64,000 bases of DNA from Pestalotiopsis fici W106-1. Its lineage: Eukaryota > Ascomycota > Sordariomycetes > Amphisphaeriales > Sporocadaceae. The position numbers and the translations under genes are program-made. Every line of letters begins with the position of its first letter. Within the stretch, counting starts at the first letter, position 1. Positions 52,001-63,321 of this stretch are shown piece after piece. The notes under the pieces were generated by a model, which saw only the letters and a list, made by a program, of their open reading frames with translations, was not told the origin of the DNA and searched no databases. The stretch covers positions 2,186,685 through 2,250,684 of the forward strand of contig NW_006917099.1 in the NCBI RefSeq assembly GCF_000516985.1. Direction: 5' to 3'.

Positions 52001-53096
52001 CGCGTCGTTGCCCTATGATATCACAAACCTAAGCAATTATTCAATTGCAGTAACGGGCGACGTCTTTCGTTGGGTTATTGATTATGCCCCAACAGAAACA
52101 CTGCATCGCATGTTGATCAAGGGACGCATCTTTGCACGCATGTCGCCTGATGAAAAGCACGAATTGGTAGAAAAGCTTCAGAGTATTGGTTACTGTGCTG
52201 GCTTCTGTGGTGACGGCGCCAATGACTGTGGCGCTCTCAAGGCAGCTGACGTTGGCATCTCCCTTTCCGAGGCAGAAGCGTCAGTGGCGGCGCCCTTTAC
52301 ATCGCGGGTATTTGATATCCGCTGCGTCCCGGATGTTATTCGTGAAGGACGAGCCGCTCTCGTCACGAGTTTCAGCTGCTTCAAGTTCATGTCGCTTTAT
52401 TCGGCCATCCAGTTCACGTCTGTGAGCTTCTTGTATGCCTCGGCGTCGAATCTTGGCGACTTTCAATTCCTGTTCATTGACGTGTTACTCATTCTTCCCA
52501 TTGCCGTCTTCATGGGCTGGTCCGGCCCATATCCAGTCTTGAGCCGCAAGAGACCTACTGCGGATCTCGTTTCACGCAAAGTCCTGACACCCTTGCTGGG
52601 CCAGATCCTCATTTGTATCCTGATACAGGCAACAGCTTTCCTACTCGTCAGGGAGCAAGACTGGTTCATCCCACCACACGTCAACCCAAACAAGTCCAAC
52701 ATTAAGAACTCGGAGAACACTGCGCTCTTTCTCGTTTCATGCTTCGAGTACACTTTCATCGGCATCGTGCTCTCTGCTGGCAAGCCCTTTAGACAACCCA
52801 TGTGGCAGAATTACCCCTTTGTGGCAACAATTATTGCCGCCCTGGCCATCAACACGTACATGGTTCTGGCGCCCTCGCACAGCATCAAGCATCTCATGCA
52901 GCTGACCAATATTTCCCCGAGCTTTAAAATGACGCTGCTCGTGCTGGGACTTGCGTACTTTGTCCTGTCCTGGACTGCCGAGATTTACGTCTTTCAAGGA
53001 CTGGCGAGGTGGATTGGCAAGGCCAAGCTGAGGATCATGAAGACGCCAAAGCAGCGAAAGGAGTACAAGGTTATTGCCGAGAGAATGAGGACCTGA
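49053..53096 (+). CDS. P5B-type ATPase (Ypk9/ATP13A2 family)
   Basis: A single 4.0-kb exon encodes 1347 residues. The cytosolic N-terminus (about 1-190) is Arg/Ser-rich, then acidic. A hydrophobic segment (about 195-225) that may dip into the membrane is followed by an actuator domain with TGES (472-475). The membrane motif PPALP (608-612) marks subfamily P5B (P5A has PPELP). The phosphorylation site is DKTGTLT (Asp651) and the hinge GDGAND begins near 1053. Six more transmembrane segments fill about 1090-1320. P5B pumps sit in vacuolar or lysosomal membranes; human ATP13A2 exports polyamines and yeast Ypk9 protects against metals. Substrate here is inferred. The absence of introns contrasts with nearly every neighbour. 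Confidence 0.95.
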   Translation: MDGYNERRNPSRSRSRSRPANGRRTLYRMSSNHSSQSVFEDVEMAQDELFSGPVAESLPTSVSAFAHRRGRADSTASFTYYNEEEEEPQIYDEDGRPLYEDDGSVAVDLDDIPFGVETIEDDESAVVELENGHSHDDYSMHRRSSTISRNSVHARLLRTDSGRTDVSGHGMPGRISQKLYMVNEDLTIVIAGFRTSRIGFAAYVFLCVTTLGLAYLLLRWLPRWQVKLIGEPCPLNDCQWVVLENQWGEMSILPVSAQPYDRPMSTVFGAPEKLFAQMLEEDADPILSDLRVLNYRYVRLYFHPLKDKFVICSGWKDPNWTHIRTLRAGIDGEEKEQREHVFGSNLIDIEQKSSFQLLVDEVFHPFYVFQIASLVLWSMDEYYYYAVCIFVMSAGSIIATLIETRSTMKRLREISRFECDVRVLRNGFWANVSSSDLVPGDVYEISDPNLAQFPSDSLLLSGDCIVNESMLTGESVPVSKVPATDESLSVMNLGAASVSPETARHFLFCGTKIIRARRPQDNGEDEGVALAMVVRTGFNTTKGSLVRSMLFPKPSGFKFYRDSFRYIAVMGCIALLGFVVSFINFIRLGLAWHLIVVRALDLITIVVPPALPATLTIGTNFALSRLRKKQIFCISPQRVNVGGKLDVMCFDKTGTLTEEGLDVLGVRLVSHTTKRFDELVAKASSLVKPSNYETTPDNIKDTSRAALFTMATCHSLRSVDGELVGDPLDLKMFEFTEWTFEEGRQEGAGEQENEEQGGLSPSVARPPPLALYDTDQFGTAQGRNTSVELGVLKSFEFVSHLRRASVLVRAFGQQSADVYVKGAPECMREICRADSFPEDYDELLSYYTHKGYRVIACATKHLKKLSWVKSQKMKRQDVESDLDFVGFIVFENKLKPTTAGVLKELHESNIGSVMVTGDNILTAISVSRNCGLIDKNAHCFVPHFVEGHFQDPNADLHWESIDAPDLKLDKRTLLPLPVPAERDASLPYDITNLSNYSIAVTGDVFRWVIDYAPTETLHRMLIKGRIFARMSPDEKHELVEKLQSIGYCAGFCGDGANDCGALKAADVGISLSEAEASVAAPFTSRVFDIRCVPDVIREGRAALVTSFSCFKFMSLYSAIQFTSVSFLYASASNLGDFQFLFIDVLLILPIAVFMGWSGPYPVLSRKRPTADLVSRKVLTPLLGQILICILIQATAFLLVREQDWFIPPHVNPNKSNIKNSENTALFLVSCFEYTFIGIVLSAGKPFRQPMWQNYPFVATIIAALAINTYMVLAPSHSIKHLMQLTNISPSFKMTLLVLGLAYFVLSWTAEIYVFQGLARWIGKAKLRIMKTPKQRKEYKVIAERMRT

Positions 53097-53729
53097 TCTA
53101 GATTCTCTCTGCTGCATACACGATTGAAATTTTCTGTAGACGTATATACATGTATGATAGACTAGAATGCATGCTTGCATAATGAAAAGTTTTTGCAATA
53201 CAATATTTCATGCCGTGTTCAAGTACCTTGGTTCTTGAGTGGCATCCCCACATACCAAACCTTGGACAAATGCACTTGCGACACATGGGGATGCATAATT
53301 ACAGAATCTAGGCAGCATGGATCTCAATGATTCATCTATTCGAGACCGAGCACCGTGGCGTCGGTAAAGCATCGTGAGTGCCTAATCTATGTATGGGTAT
53401 AATGCCGCGCCAACCCCTTGAAAGAAGACCAGTTGTGCTAATAGCCCATGTTGCGCAACCTTTTCCTGGCCCCCTTTTTATCCATCAATTCGACTCATCA
53501 AAACATGTACTCCAAACAATGGCTGCCATTTATCATGCTTTATTATCCGAAAGCATCGCTCGTGGCTGTAGAATTGAGAAGCCTGAAGCTGCAACACAAG
53601 TTGGCACTCGCAGCCAGTAATCTATATCTTGCAGGTTTCACGCTTGCTTTGATTTCGATTTCGCTGTTCGTTTCGTTGTTCGTTGTTCATACTCGTGAAA
53701 CAGATCAAGTCGTCGGGTCATATTCGTAA
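53097..53729. other. convergent 3' region of the P5B ATPase and WAPL genes
   Basis: It holds the two 3' ends. No coding signal is recognised. Confidence 0.6.
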
Positions 53730-56384
53730 TCAGTCGTAAGCAGCGCTTGCGTCGAGTTGGTCTACAAGCCCTTGCAGCCTCTCGGTATATCCTCCGTGGG
53801 CACGCGGATCTTCTACGCCCGCATCGAGAAGGCTCGCCTCCATTGCTCTGTGGTGCGAAATGAACTCCTGGATCGAGTCGACCAAGGGGCCCATGCTTTT
53901 CGCCGATTGACATGATCTAAAGACTTGGCGAATGGGCTTGAAAAGGCACAAGTAGCCCAGTAGTACAGACAAGTAGCCAAATGCCACATTGAGCTGGCTT
54001 TTTGCTTCGGAGTCGGCCTGTAAACATTGTTAGTTGCCGTGTTCTTGGCATACTCACAAATGTGCGCAACTTACCTCGGCTGTTGTTCGGTGATTTGTCA
54101 AGAATATTTGAATCATTTCCTTGATTGGAGAGCCACCTTCAGGGTTTTGACATTGGTGGACTGCCGCCTTGACAGGCTCGCTCTGTTCTGCAAAATTGAT
54201 AAGAATACCAAGCCTGAGGACGAGCCCATTGAGAAGTTCTTCGGTCCATTCCTCGCCACCGGCAACGACTGATGAAGCCTGCTTGAAGCCTGTGCAGATG
54301 GATGTCGATAGAGGCAGGATCAGATCTCTTGCTATGAAAATGTCCGGTGCCGTGATGCTTGAATTAGTCATGTTAAGCACCAGCTTGAGAAGCAGACTCT
54401 GCAAATCACCATGGGCTGTGGGATTCTGCAGGGCAGCACCAAAGGCATCTGCGACAGACGGTAGATATTTGGCAGTCAGCTGCTCACTATTCTGAGCCTC
54501 CATTGCCTTGACTGCGTGGAACTCTAGAACAGACAAGGTACAAGACACATCAAAAGTGTCATTGCTAGTTGTTGCGTCCCAGAAATCTGGCTCCGAGGCG
54601 CTCGATAGGGCGCTAAACAGTCCTTCAGTGACTGCCGGCGGGAACAAGGCATCGTCATTACCCAGATGGGCATCTTGAGCAACAATCATATCCAGACACT
54701 TCAAGGCTATCGTCCTCGGGGTGATGGACACGGGTTTGACCGGCTGCCAGATGGGCAATTCCAAGAGCGTCGATTGGACGGCGAGCAATAACCCTTGGTG
54801 ACGCTTGGACAAGTTACTCTTGCGATCTCGGACGAGCCTCTTTATATCTTCGTCCAGTTGCATAAGCCTCCCGAAAAGATGACCAGCATCCTCAGTTTGC
54901 AGTGTTTGGGTAATGTGCGGTGCTGCAGAGCTGGCGAGAATTTGGATGAGGAAAGCCGCAATGAGATAACCAGAGATGGGATCAGTCTCCTCTCCAATCT
55001 TTTGGAGAATCATGGTATCCAGACCATGATCACGCAACCGGTATCTAAAGTCCTTGTTCTTTGCTTGATCAGCAACATCCAAAAGCGCTGCTCTGCGCTG
55101 AGAAGATGGCTTCGCAGATGGCTGTCCCAGACGAGACGACAAATCAAACATTTCATCCGCAACTCGGCTATTTGCTCCTGCCTGCCGCAGTTCATGAATG
55201 TCCCTAATCTTGCGGGGCGTCGTACTGGGGTTGGGCTCATCTTCCGGCTCAACACTGGGTCTCGACAGTTTCTTGGGCGTCAACTCTAGGCGCCTACGAG
55301 CAGAGAAGGTTGGTTCATCAGGCATGACCAATGACTCGAGGATATTGTCTTCTTCCAGCATGGTAACATTTGAGGATCCGTACGTTCGCTTGAGCGAGCT
55401 ACCCGAGCTACCCGCGCGGGCAAATGTCCTGGGCGCAGCAGAACCAAAAGTTCTTCGAGACCCCGAGGTCTGGCTTGGCGAGATGAAGGAACTTTGACTC
55501 TCCATTGGCGGTGCGAATGTTTCGACAGTCTCGGCCCAGCTCACTTGTGTTCCCTGACTGCCAGCTTTTTCCTCTTCCATGGCATCATCCGAGTCGTCCA
55601 TTTGCTCAACCAGCGCATCAATTAGCTTCTTTCGAGGCTTCTTGGCCGGTTGAATAGACATTGAGGTAGAAGGTCCATGCTGCCTGGGTGGCTCGATCCT
55701 TCGTACGGCGTTCGGAGCCGTGTTGGAGGGCTTGGGTCTGGGCCGAACTGGAATATGTTGCTGTCGAGCTTTTGCGTCGCCAACGTTGAGATTGCCAAAT
55801 AAATTCATGGTATTTGGCGAAAATGGAAGCTCCTCCTTCTTTGATACGCTCTTTCCATTTGACTTTCCATCCTTTGGTGTTGGGGGCGGACTAGACAGGA
55901 TACCGTCGGCGCCATCTACAGCCATTTCCGCCGAAAGCGAGCGAATCTGTCGCGACCTGCCGTACGTTTTTGTTTTGGGAGCTGCCGCATTGTCAGTAGG
56001 CGAGGGCACCCGCGAGCGCTGTTTCGGCTTGGGCGGTGCAGGAGAAGCGTCTTTGCTGGTCGGTTCATGGCCCTGGTTATTAGCTGGGTAGACCTGGGCG
56101 ATTTTCCTTTTGCGCTCAATGGGCACTTGTGTGGCGCCATTGCCAGCTCGCGGCTCAATCTTCTTTTTGCCGTTGAAAGGAACGCGCGTGGGCGAGTCGT
56201 CAGCCGGGAAAGACCAAGGGTCGTACTCGTCGGCTTTGGTCGCAGCTGGGACGTCAGATGCCGATCGCGAGAGAGGGGCGCGACTGGTTTCTGATGGCTG
56301 CCGGGACGGTCGCGTCGACGTTGGCTTTTTCGTAGTACTCTTTCCGTATTGCTTGAGCTGCGGTCGTGCCTTGACAGAAGCCAT
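53730..56384 (-). CDS. WAPL cohesin-release factor
   Basis: Two exons (56384-54075 and 54017-53730; the joint gives TTAEADSEAKSQ) encode 865 residues. The N-terminal ~390 residues are disordered, basic and Ser/Pro-rich. They contain several short FG/SP-like stretches (NTMNLFGNLNVG, RRTFGSAAPRTFARAG, LKRTYGSSN) that may be docking motifs for Pds5 or cohesin. The helical WAPL domain starts near residue 395 (KIRDIHELRQAG, MFDLSS, RRAALLDVADQ, KDFRYRLRDHGLD) and runs to the C-terminus. WAPL opens the cohesin ring with Pds5 and limits loop size. The small second exon carries the last 96 residues. Functional assignment is by family. Confidence 0.9.
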
Positions 56385-57934
56385 TTTGGCAGGAAAGCGG
56401 TGGTGTTACCCGTGAAGTAGATCTCGTTGATCAAATCACCAGTAACCGCGTAATCATTGTCAAAACAATGCGATCTCTGGGGGAGAAGCGGGAAGCTCCT
56501 AGTCAGACCAGGTAGAGCTTAAAAGTCCGAGCCTATCTGGGTGTAGGAGGCGGAAGAGTTGGCGCAAAGAAAAGTCCGTCGACTCTGAGAGTGCTGTATT
56601 GATGATTCGATTTGGAGTGAAAGTATGCAGAAGAATAAGAAATGCGGCGCGCAATCGGCAGAAGTTGCGACGGTTCCAGCGCTGGTAACAACCAAGGAGG
56701 GTCCGTCTACTACTAGGTACTGGGTTAAGTAAGTTGTAGGTAGATAATGAAACGCGCGCAGAAAAGTTGCAAGAGCGTTTTTAGATGATGGCAGTTGGAA
56801 CTTTTTTGATTAATGGGTAAGTAGGATAAGTAGAGCTCCTGTAGTTTGAGTAGAGGTTCAAAGAATCGCAATGATTTTCCATCAAACGTGGTGGTTTGGG
56901 TCAATGTTGCAGGCTGAATGTGTGCATGTGCGCAAGTATAGCCAAGTACTCTGTAGTAGTCATTGTTGATTTGTCTTGAGCCCACCCACCCGCTTGCTCC
57001 CTCTGCCCAACCAGGTTCAGGTTCGACAATCCCCCCAAAATCGGCCTGTGACGAAAGCGTCTGCTTCTGTTTCCCCCCTCATTATCGGCGCGGCACACAA
57101 ATTAGCTAGTAGATTGTTTAGCGTCAACGTTTCTGAAACAAGCAGGCCACCGGTGCTTTGTTGACCGACTGCACCGAGCAGCAGAAGCAGTGGACATTTG
57201 ATGCTGGCTGATTGACTGACATGCAACCAGAGTTCCACAGTGATTAGATTGTTGTTTTGCTACAGGGCCCTTTAGGATAGCCAAAAGTGTCTGCATCTTT
57301 TGTCACTGACCTGGACTGGACCCTGGCTGGCCGGTGTCGATGGGGGATCTGTTAAACGAGCCCTTAGCTCGAGGGACCGGCCGACAGTGGATCTGGTTTG
57401 TACTACTTATTATTCACAAAACGAAGCAATCCAAAAAGTACATATATACGGTATAGCTTCATATATACTAGTGCTGCCACCCACGCTGGCAAATAAGACA
57501 TATCGCGGACCCTGCCGTGTGATCACATATCTTCCTCTATAACTGCTGGACTTATTCCCTGCGATCTCCGACTCTCGTCCTTACATTGTCGATTCTTTAA
57601 GTGACCAAGATCTTTCTCGTCCTTTTCCAATCTGCTACGACATTTACACACAAACATTGTCTTCTTGGTAGTAGAGCAACGATCCCAACAAACCTTGTTC
57701 TATTTCGTATCGGGTTTTCACCGGACTGGAGCTGGGTTCGGATTCTTCCTCGACTTGAACACGTTCACTGTCTTGATTTCGGCACTGCCTGTTCCATTTT
57801 CATACGTATTTGAAAAAACCACCTTACGGGTCTGCCACCCAAGATTAATCCATTCTTGACGAGTTGATCAAAATTTGCTTGCTCAATTACCCCGACCGCT
57901 CAACCAAGATCGCCTCAACTTTTACAATCTCATC
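56385..57934. other. divergent region between WAPL and UPRT
   Basis: It should contain both promoters. Two copies of CATATATAC lie about 21 bp apart near 57439-57475 and an AT-rich leader precedes UPRT. No gene is recognised. Confidence 0.55.
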
Positions 57935-58934
<1,000 letters not shown>

Positions 58935-59197
58935 CGAATACGTCTTTAAATCATGTATGAAACACTGAGAAATAAAAGAACAATATCAAGCAATCGCGGG
59001 GTGACTCGAAAGCTATCCAGTATCACGCTTTCCATGTTACGCGCTGCCTTGGACTTTGCAAACAAAACAAATCCTCATAATAGTCCCAAGCGAGCAAACA
59101 AATTTATCGAGTGTCTCGCAAAAACAGTGACCGCCCTTGTGCCTAAAAATACAGATGAAGAGATCTTTGCGCCACACCACACCTAGCGATTCTAGCA

Positions 59198-59641
59198 TTA
59201 ATATTCATCGTCGTCATCCACGATACCCTCTCCCTCGTAGCGCCGGTCGTCCTCGTCGTCATCATATCTGTCAGCCGCTTGTTTCGATCTCGAGTTGGAT
59301 GCTTGGGTTCTGGTTGGGTTGCCTGCTTCCTCCTTTGCGACAGCATCTGTTGGGGTGCATTTTGTTAGTCAAGGTGCGAGCGCGCGGTCAAACAAGTAGA
59401 GATACTTACCGGCAGCATCGACCCATTCGCTGTAGATGTCGATGGGGGCGCTCAGATAGTTGGCGCCGCACTGGAAACTCTGGGCGCAGACACTGCAGCT
59501 GAGGGAGCCTACGCCGGCCTTCTTGTCGACCTTGACCGAGACCGACTTTTCGTGGTTGCAAAACAAGCACGTAAAGGTTGTCGCAAGCGGCGCGCGCTTC
59601 TTGGGGCCTTGCGGCTTGCTCGAGGACTTGCGCTTGCCCAT
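59198..59641 (-). CDS. transcription elongation factor Elf1
   Basis: Two exons (59641-59410 and 59346-59198; the joint gives VDAADAVAKEE) encode 126 residues. A basic N-terminus ([17 protein letters not shown]) precedes a four-Cys zinc ribbon, C25-x2-C28 and C49-x2-C52, with the family segment [21 protein letters not shown]. Elf1 travels with RNA polymerase II and helps it pass nucleosomes, together with Spt4-Spt5. The tail beyond residue 80 is acidic and Asp-rich and ends in DDDDEY, as in other filamentous fungi. The core is near the usual 80-85 residues; the tail makes up the rest. Confidence 0.94.
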
Positions 59642-60358
59642 CTTGTGGTCGGAATGTGAATGAAGCCTTTGGCTGGGTTATGTTTGCGATGCGACGAATG
59701 ATCTGCCCGTCGTCGCAACTGGTGGATTCGACTGTCGCTTCACTGTTGAAATTTTTTTTCCTCTTTTGGCAATGGAAAGCAGTCGGGATGGAAATGCTTT
59801 TTCGGTGTTTAGAAAGTCGTCGTGATTGAAAATTTCTTGTCCAGTGTTTGTGTATTGTAAGTGTTTGAGTTGTGGTTGAGTGTTCGTGATTCGGTCCGCC
59901 GTGAATTCTAACAAAGCCTTGCGACCGTCAAGGCCCTCCGTCAGTGAACCTTGGTGCAGTTGAGTCAAGGTTGACGTCGCCGGTACAAGGCTAGCGCCCC
60001 ACTATCAGCCACAAGGTTAGGTAACTTGGCAAACCTTAACGGCTTATCACCTCAATTGATCTCTATCGTGAAAAGTGGATATAGCGGGGTAGCTCTATTC
60101 AACTATCGAAGTTGTCCAGCGGTAGTACCGACTTTCAGTGTATAGCCCTCCGATACATTGATACGCCTCTGAACTTTCCCCCATAGGCCGGTCCGAACAG
60201 ACATGACCCAGCCAATAAAGTAGTTTCTTCTATTGCAATGTTGCATTCCAGCCATTCTTTGGTTCCATCTGTACGAATACATTATTAAGAAATGACAATA
60301 ATACCTCAAGTCTGTCCTCAAATGTCACTGAATGTCGAATCCTCAAGTACCAAACATC

Positions 60359-60411
60359 GAGGCGGCGCCGGGGAGTTCCCCGCGACATGAGGGGTTCCTC
60401 GTGATCGCCTC
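60359..60411. repeat. cluster of nested inverted repeats
   Basis: Three overlapping self-complementary elements lie within 53 bp. CGGGGA-GT-TCCCCG is perfect (60369-60382). A second arm pair, GCGACATGAGG at 60382-60392 and CCTCGTGATCGC at 60397-60408, pairs around a GGTT loop with one bulged A and one G-T pair. The outer GAGGCG (60359-60364) pairs with CGCCTC (60406-60411). The pieces share bases, so they are competing folds rather than one structure. Origin is unknown: regulatory cruciform, structured RNA or mobile-element remnant are all possible. Confidence 0.6.
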
Positions 60412-60627
60412 CGGACCCCTACCTATTATGATTATTATGCTGGGTTCCTAGCGACAACAACTAACTTAGCTCAGCCCGACGGATTCAGGCGGCTGATACA
60501 GGTGTCATCCATATCTCTCTATCGAGGATCCCGTGCGAGTTCATCTTAGTCAACATGAGCTCTCTCTTGCAGCTATCTGATCTAGATTAGAGAGGCAGGA
60601 CGAGTCGGAAGCCTGCCATTGCATTGC

Positions 60628-60656
60628 CGTACCTACCGTGCCTACCGTACCTACCT
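60628..60656. repeat. short direct repeat of CTACCGTRCC
   Basis: Two adjacent near-identical 10-mers plus a partial copy. Related TAGGTA/TACCTA words occur elsewhere in the window's intergenic DNA. Confidence 0.6.
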
Positions 60657-61112
60657 CTAGGTGTAACCGCCAACCTCCGATCCATGTAGACCAGCTTATT
60701 GCTTCGCCCTGTCCATCACCTACCTAACCTACATGCTTGCTTGGCCTAGCTTCATGTCCCGTGACACCTCATTTCTCTCTCCTGTGTATTTTAAAACCGT
60801 GACATCCTTTCCCTTTTCTTCCAGCTTTACTCAACGTCTCGAGCTATTCACCAACGTTGACCGACATCTGCAAGCGTGAACTCTTATTCGCTTGTAGCTC
60901 GCCACGTGCTCCCTGGCTTTGCTCCCGTCCCTTGTGTGTATTAGCTGGCGATTGACGCCACTTTACCTTTATCTTTTGTTTTTGTTGTCGTTGTTGTCAG
61001 GCCTCGACGGATTTTGGGTCTGATTTACTACACATCATCACACAAATCATTTCCTCTCTTTGCTTCAACTCGTCATCCTATTCTGTCCCACCTCTGTCAT
61101 ATATCCTTCAAA

Positions 61113-63135
61113 ATGGCGAGCGAGGAAATGTCAGCTGTCCTCCAGGCGTTGAGGGCAATCCAGGATAACCAGTCTGTTCTGTCCACTGGCTTACTAAATG
61201 TAACAAAGAGACTCGACCAGATTGCACCTGAAGATCAGGCCAAAGCTACATCGTCAAAGAGCGGTGCCAGCAACGGCTTGGGTCTCAGCGCAAGTCCCAT
61301 ACCTGCCCCGGGCTCTCCGGCCACTTCTGCAGAGAAGGAGAATGCTGCGGTCCAGGCACAAAAGTCGGGATTCACCTCGAGAATCATTCTCACGTAAGCC
61401 TACGAATACATCCACCATGCTCGGGCAAATCGCTGACAGACAACCCAGAACTTATCCCAAGCAGATTGGAATTGACCCTCTGGCATTGAACTGGGGTGCA
61501 GAAGAACCGCAAGAGAGAGGTCCGGTGGTTGTCTCACGTTCCTCATCTACTATTGGCAGACGTAATGCCATTGGCGCCCATGGAGGCTCCTACAGCATCT
61601 ACTTTGCCCTGGCACTGGCTAGCAAGCAGCTGGATATCAACCACCGGCCCGACTTTACCAATACCGAACCTGCAGCCAGTATTGGGCCCTTTCCGCAATG
61701 GGGTGACCCCAAGAAGATTGTTGCCATGGATCCCTGGGGTCACTTGGCTCCTTGGCTCTTCAAGGACACCATTGAGGGACAGAATGTGGACATTCGACCA
61801 ACCATTGCTATTACCAAGGCGCACATGAAGCTCCCGGAACTTGAGGAGAGCGTAAGAAGCGGACGCCTTGTGCCGGACGGTAAGGTTTGCTTAAACAAGT
61901 CTGGTGAGCTGGCCGTGACCAAATTCGCCGTGGAACCCGTGTGGTATTTGCCGGGAGTCGCTGAGAGATTCGGCATTGACGAGGGTGTTCTACGCCGCTC
62001 CCTCTTTGAGCACACGGGCGGTAGTTACCCGGAGCTGATTACGCGTAATGACATCAAGGTCTTCCTCCCGCCTATCGGTGGACTGACCGTGTATTGTTTC
62101 GGAGATCCTGCCAAGATGTCTGATGAAAAAGTCCGACTAGCCCTCAGAATTCATGATGAATGTAACGGTAGCGATGTTTTCGGTTCCGATATCTGTACCT
62201 GCAGACCGTATCTGATCTTTGGTATCGAGGAAGCTGTCAAGGAAGCACAGAATGGCGGAAGCGGTGTCGTGATCTATTTCCGCAAGGAGGGCAGAGCCCT
62301 TGGTGAAGTGACAAAGGTATGCTATTCTATATTCCAAGATTTTTTTTTATCTTTTTTTTTTCTCGTTGTATGAAGCTATTACTGACAGGATTATAGTACC
62401 GTACGTCCAATCAGAATTTACCAAATAGATTCGAAACTTTGGACTATAACTTTGCTAACCCTTACTAGTCGTGTACAATGCCAGGAAACGAGGCGAGGAC
62501 CGTGCCTCGGATTACTTCAAGAGAACCGAAAACATTGCTGGAGTCAAGGACATGAGATTCCAGGCTCTGATGCCGGATATTTTGCACTGGCTTGGCATAA
62601 AGAAGATTGACCGCATGCTGAGCATGAGCAAGTAAGTCCATTCTACTGTCATGAATTCTGACACGAAAGACGGTGTGCTAAGCAAAGATACAGTATGAAG
62701 CACGATGCCATTGTTGGACAAGGGTAAGAATGCAGACCCAGTCAAAACCAAAGTAAAAAAGTCACAAGTATTCTGATTCAGGCACAGCATTCCGATTCAC
62801 GAGCGAGTGGAGCTCCCGGAGGAACTTATCCCTGAAGACTCGCGGGTTGAGATTGATGCCAAAATCACTGCTGGTATGTGAACACTGCAACATTCAGGGA
62901 GCCCTCACTCCACGTGGGGGCCCCATACCGAGTAAACGTGCATATACACTGACCACGGCTGCAAATACAGGCTACTTCACAACGGGTCACCGCATGACGG
63001 AGGATGAGCTGAAGGCCGTCCAGGGCCGTATGTGGGAAGAGTAAGTTGCTGCCACGCATGAATTCATGACACATGCGCAAAGGATGGAAGAGAACGTGGC
63101 ACAATTGCTAACAAGAATGCAGCATCGACCACTAG
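61113..63135 (+). CDS. URC1-type GTP cyclohydrolase II homologue (uracil catabolism)
   Basis: Eight coding exons fit: 61113-61393, 61449-62316, 62397-62400, 62469-62631, 62694-62723, 62782-62873, 62971-63040 and 63123-63135, giving 506 residues. Exon 3 is a 4-nt microexon (TACC) that restores EVTKYLVYNARKRG; skipping it breaks the frame. The N-terminal 95 residues look coiled-coil then low complexity. The C-terminal half resembles GTP cyclohydrolase II: C332-x10-C343-x-C345 matches the zinc-binding spacing of bacterial RibA, and YFRKEGRALGE matches the EGRG loop, with Ala for the second Gly. In fungi this family (Urc1) belongs to the URC route that degrades uracil, not to riboflavin synthesis. 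Substrate is inferred. UPRT is a near neighbour. Confidence 0.87.
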
Positions 63136-63321
63136 TGACATGTTCTCAATGAGCAACGACGCGAAGAAACGACGGGTGACTGAGGATACAGAGAGTCAGA
63201 GACAAGAATCTAGATGCATGTGCGCCAGTGTGCTGCGCGGAACAAGTAGGTGTCTGCGTATTATGAGCATGCACGCACTCTGTAGATACCGTATGTAGAG
63301 GGTAGAGAAAACACTCAACAG

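Larger units (their letters stand above)
59642..61112. other. divergent region between ELF1 and the URC1 homologue
   Basis: It should hold both promoters. TGAGTCA occurs at 59961-59967 and a CRE-like TGACGTC follows close by, about 320 bp upstream of ELF1. A cluster of inverted repeats is listed at 60359-60411 and a TACC-rich direct repeat at 60628-60656. Pyrimidine-rich sequence precedes URC1. Confidence 0.55.
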
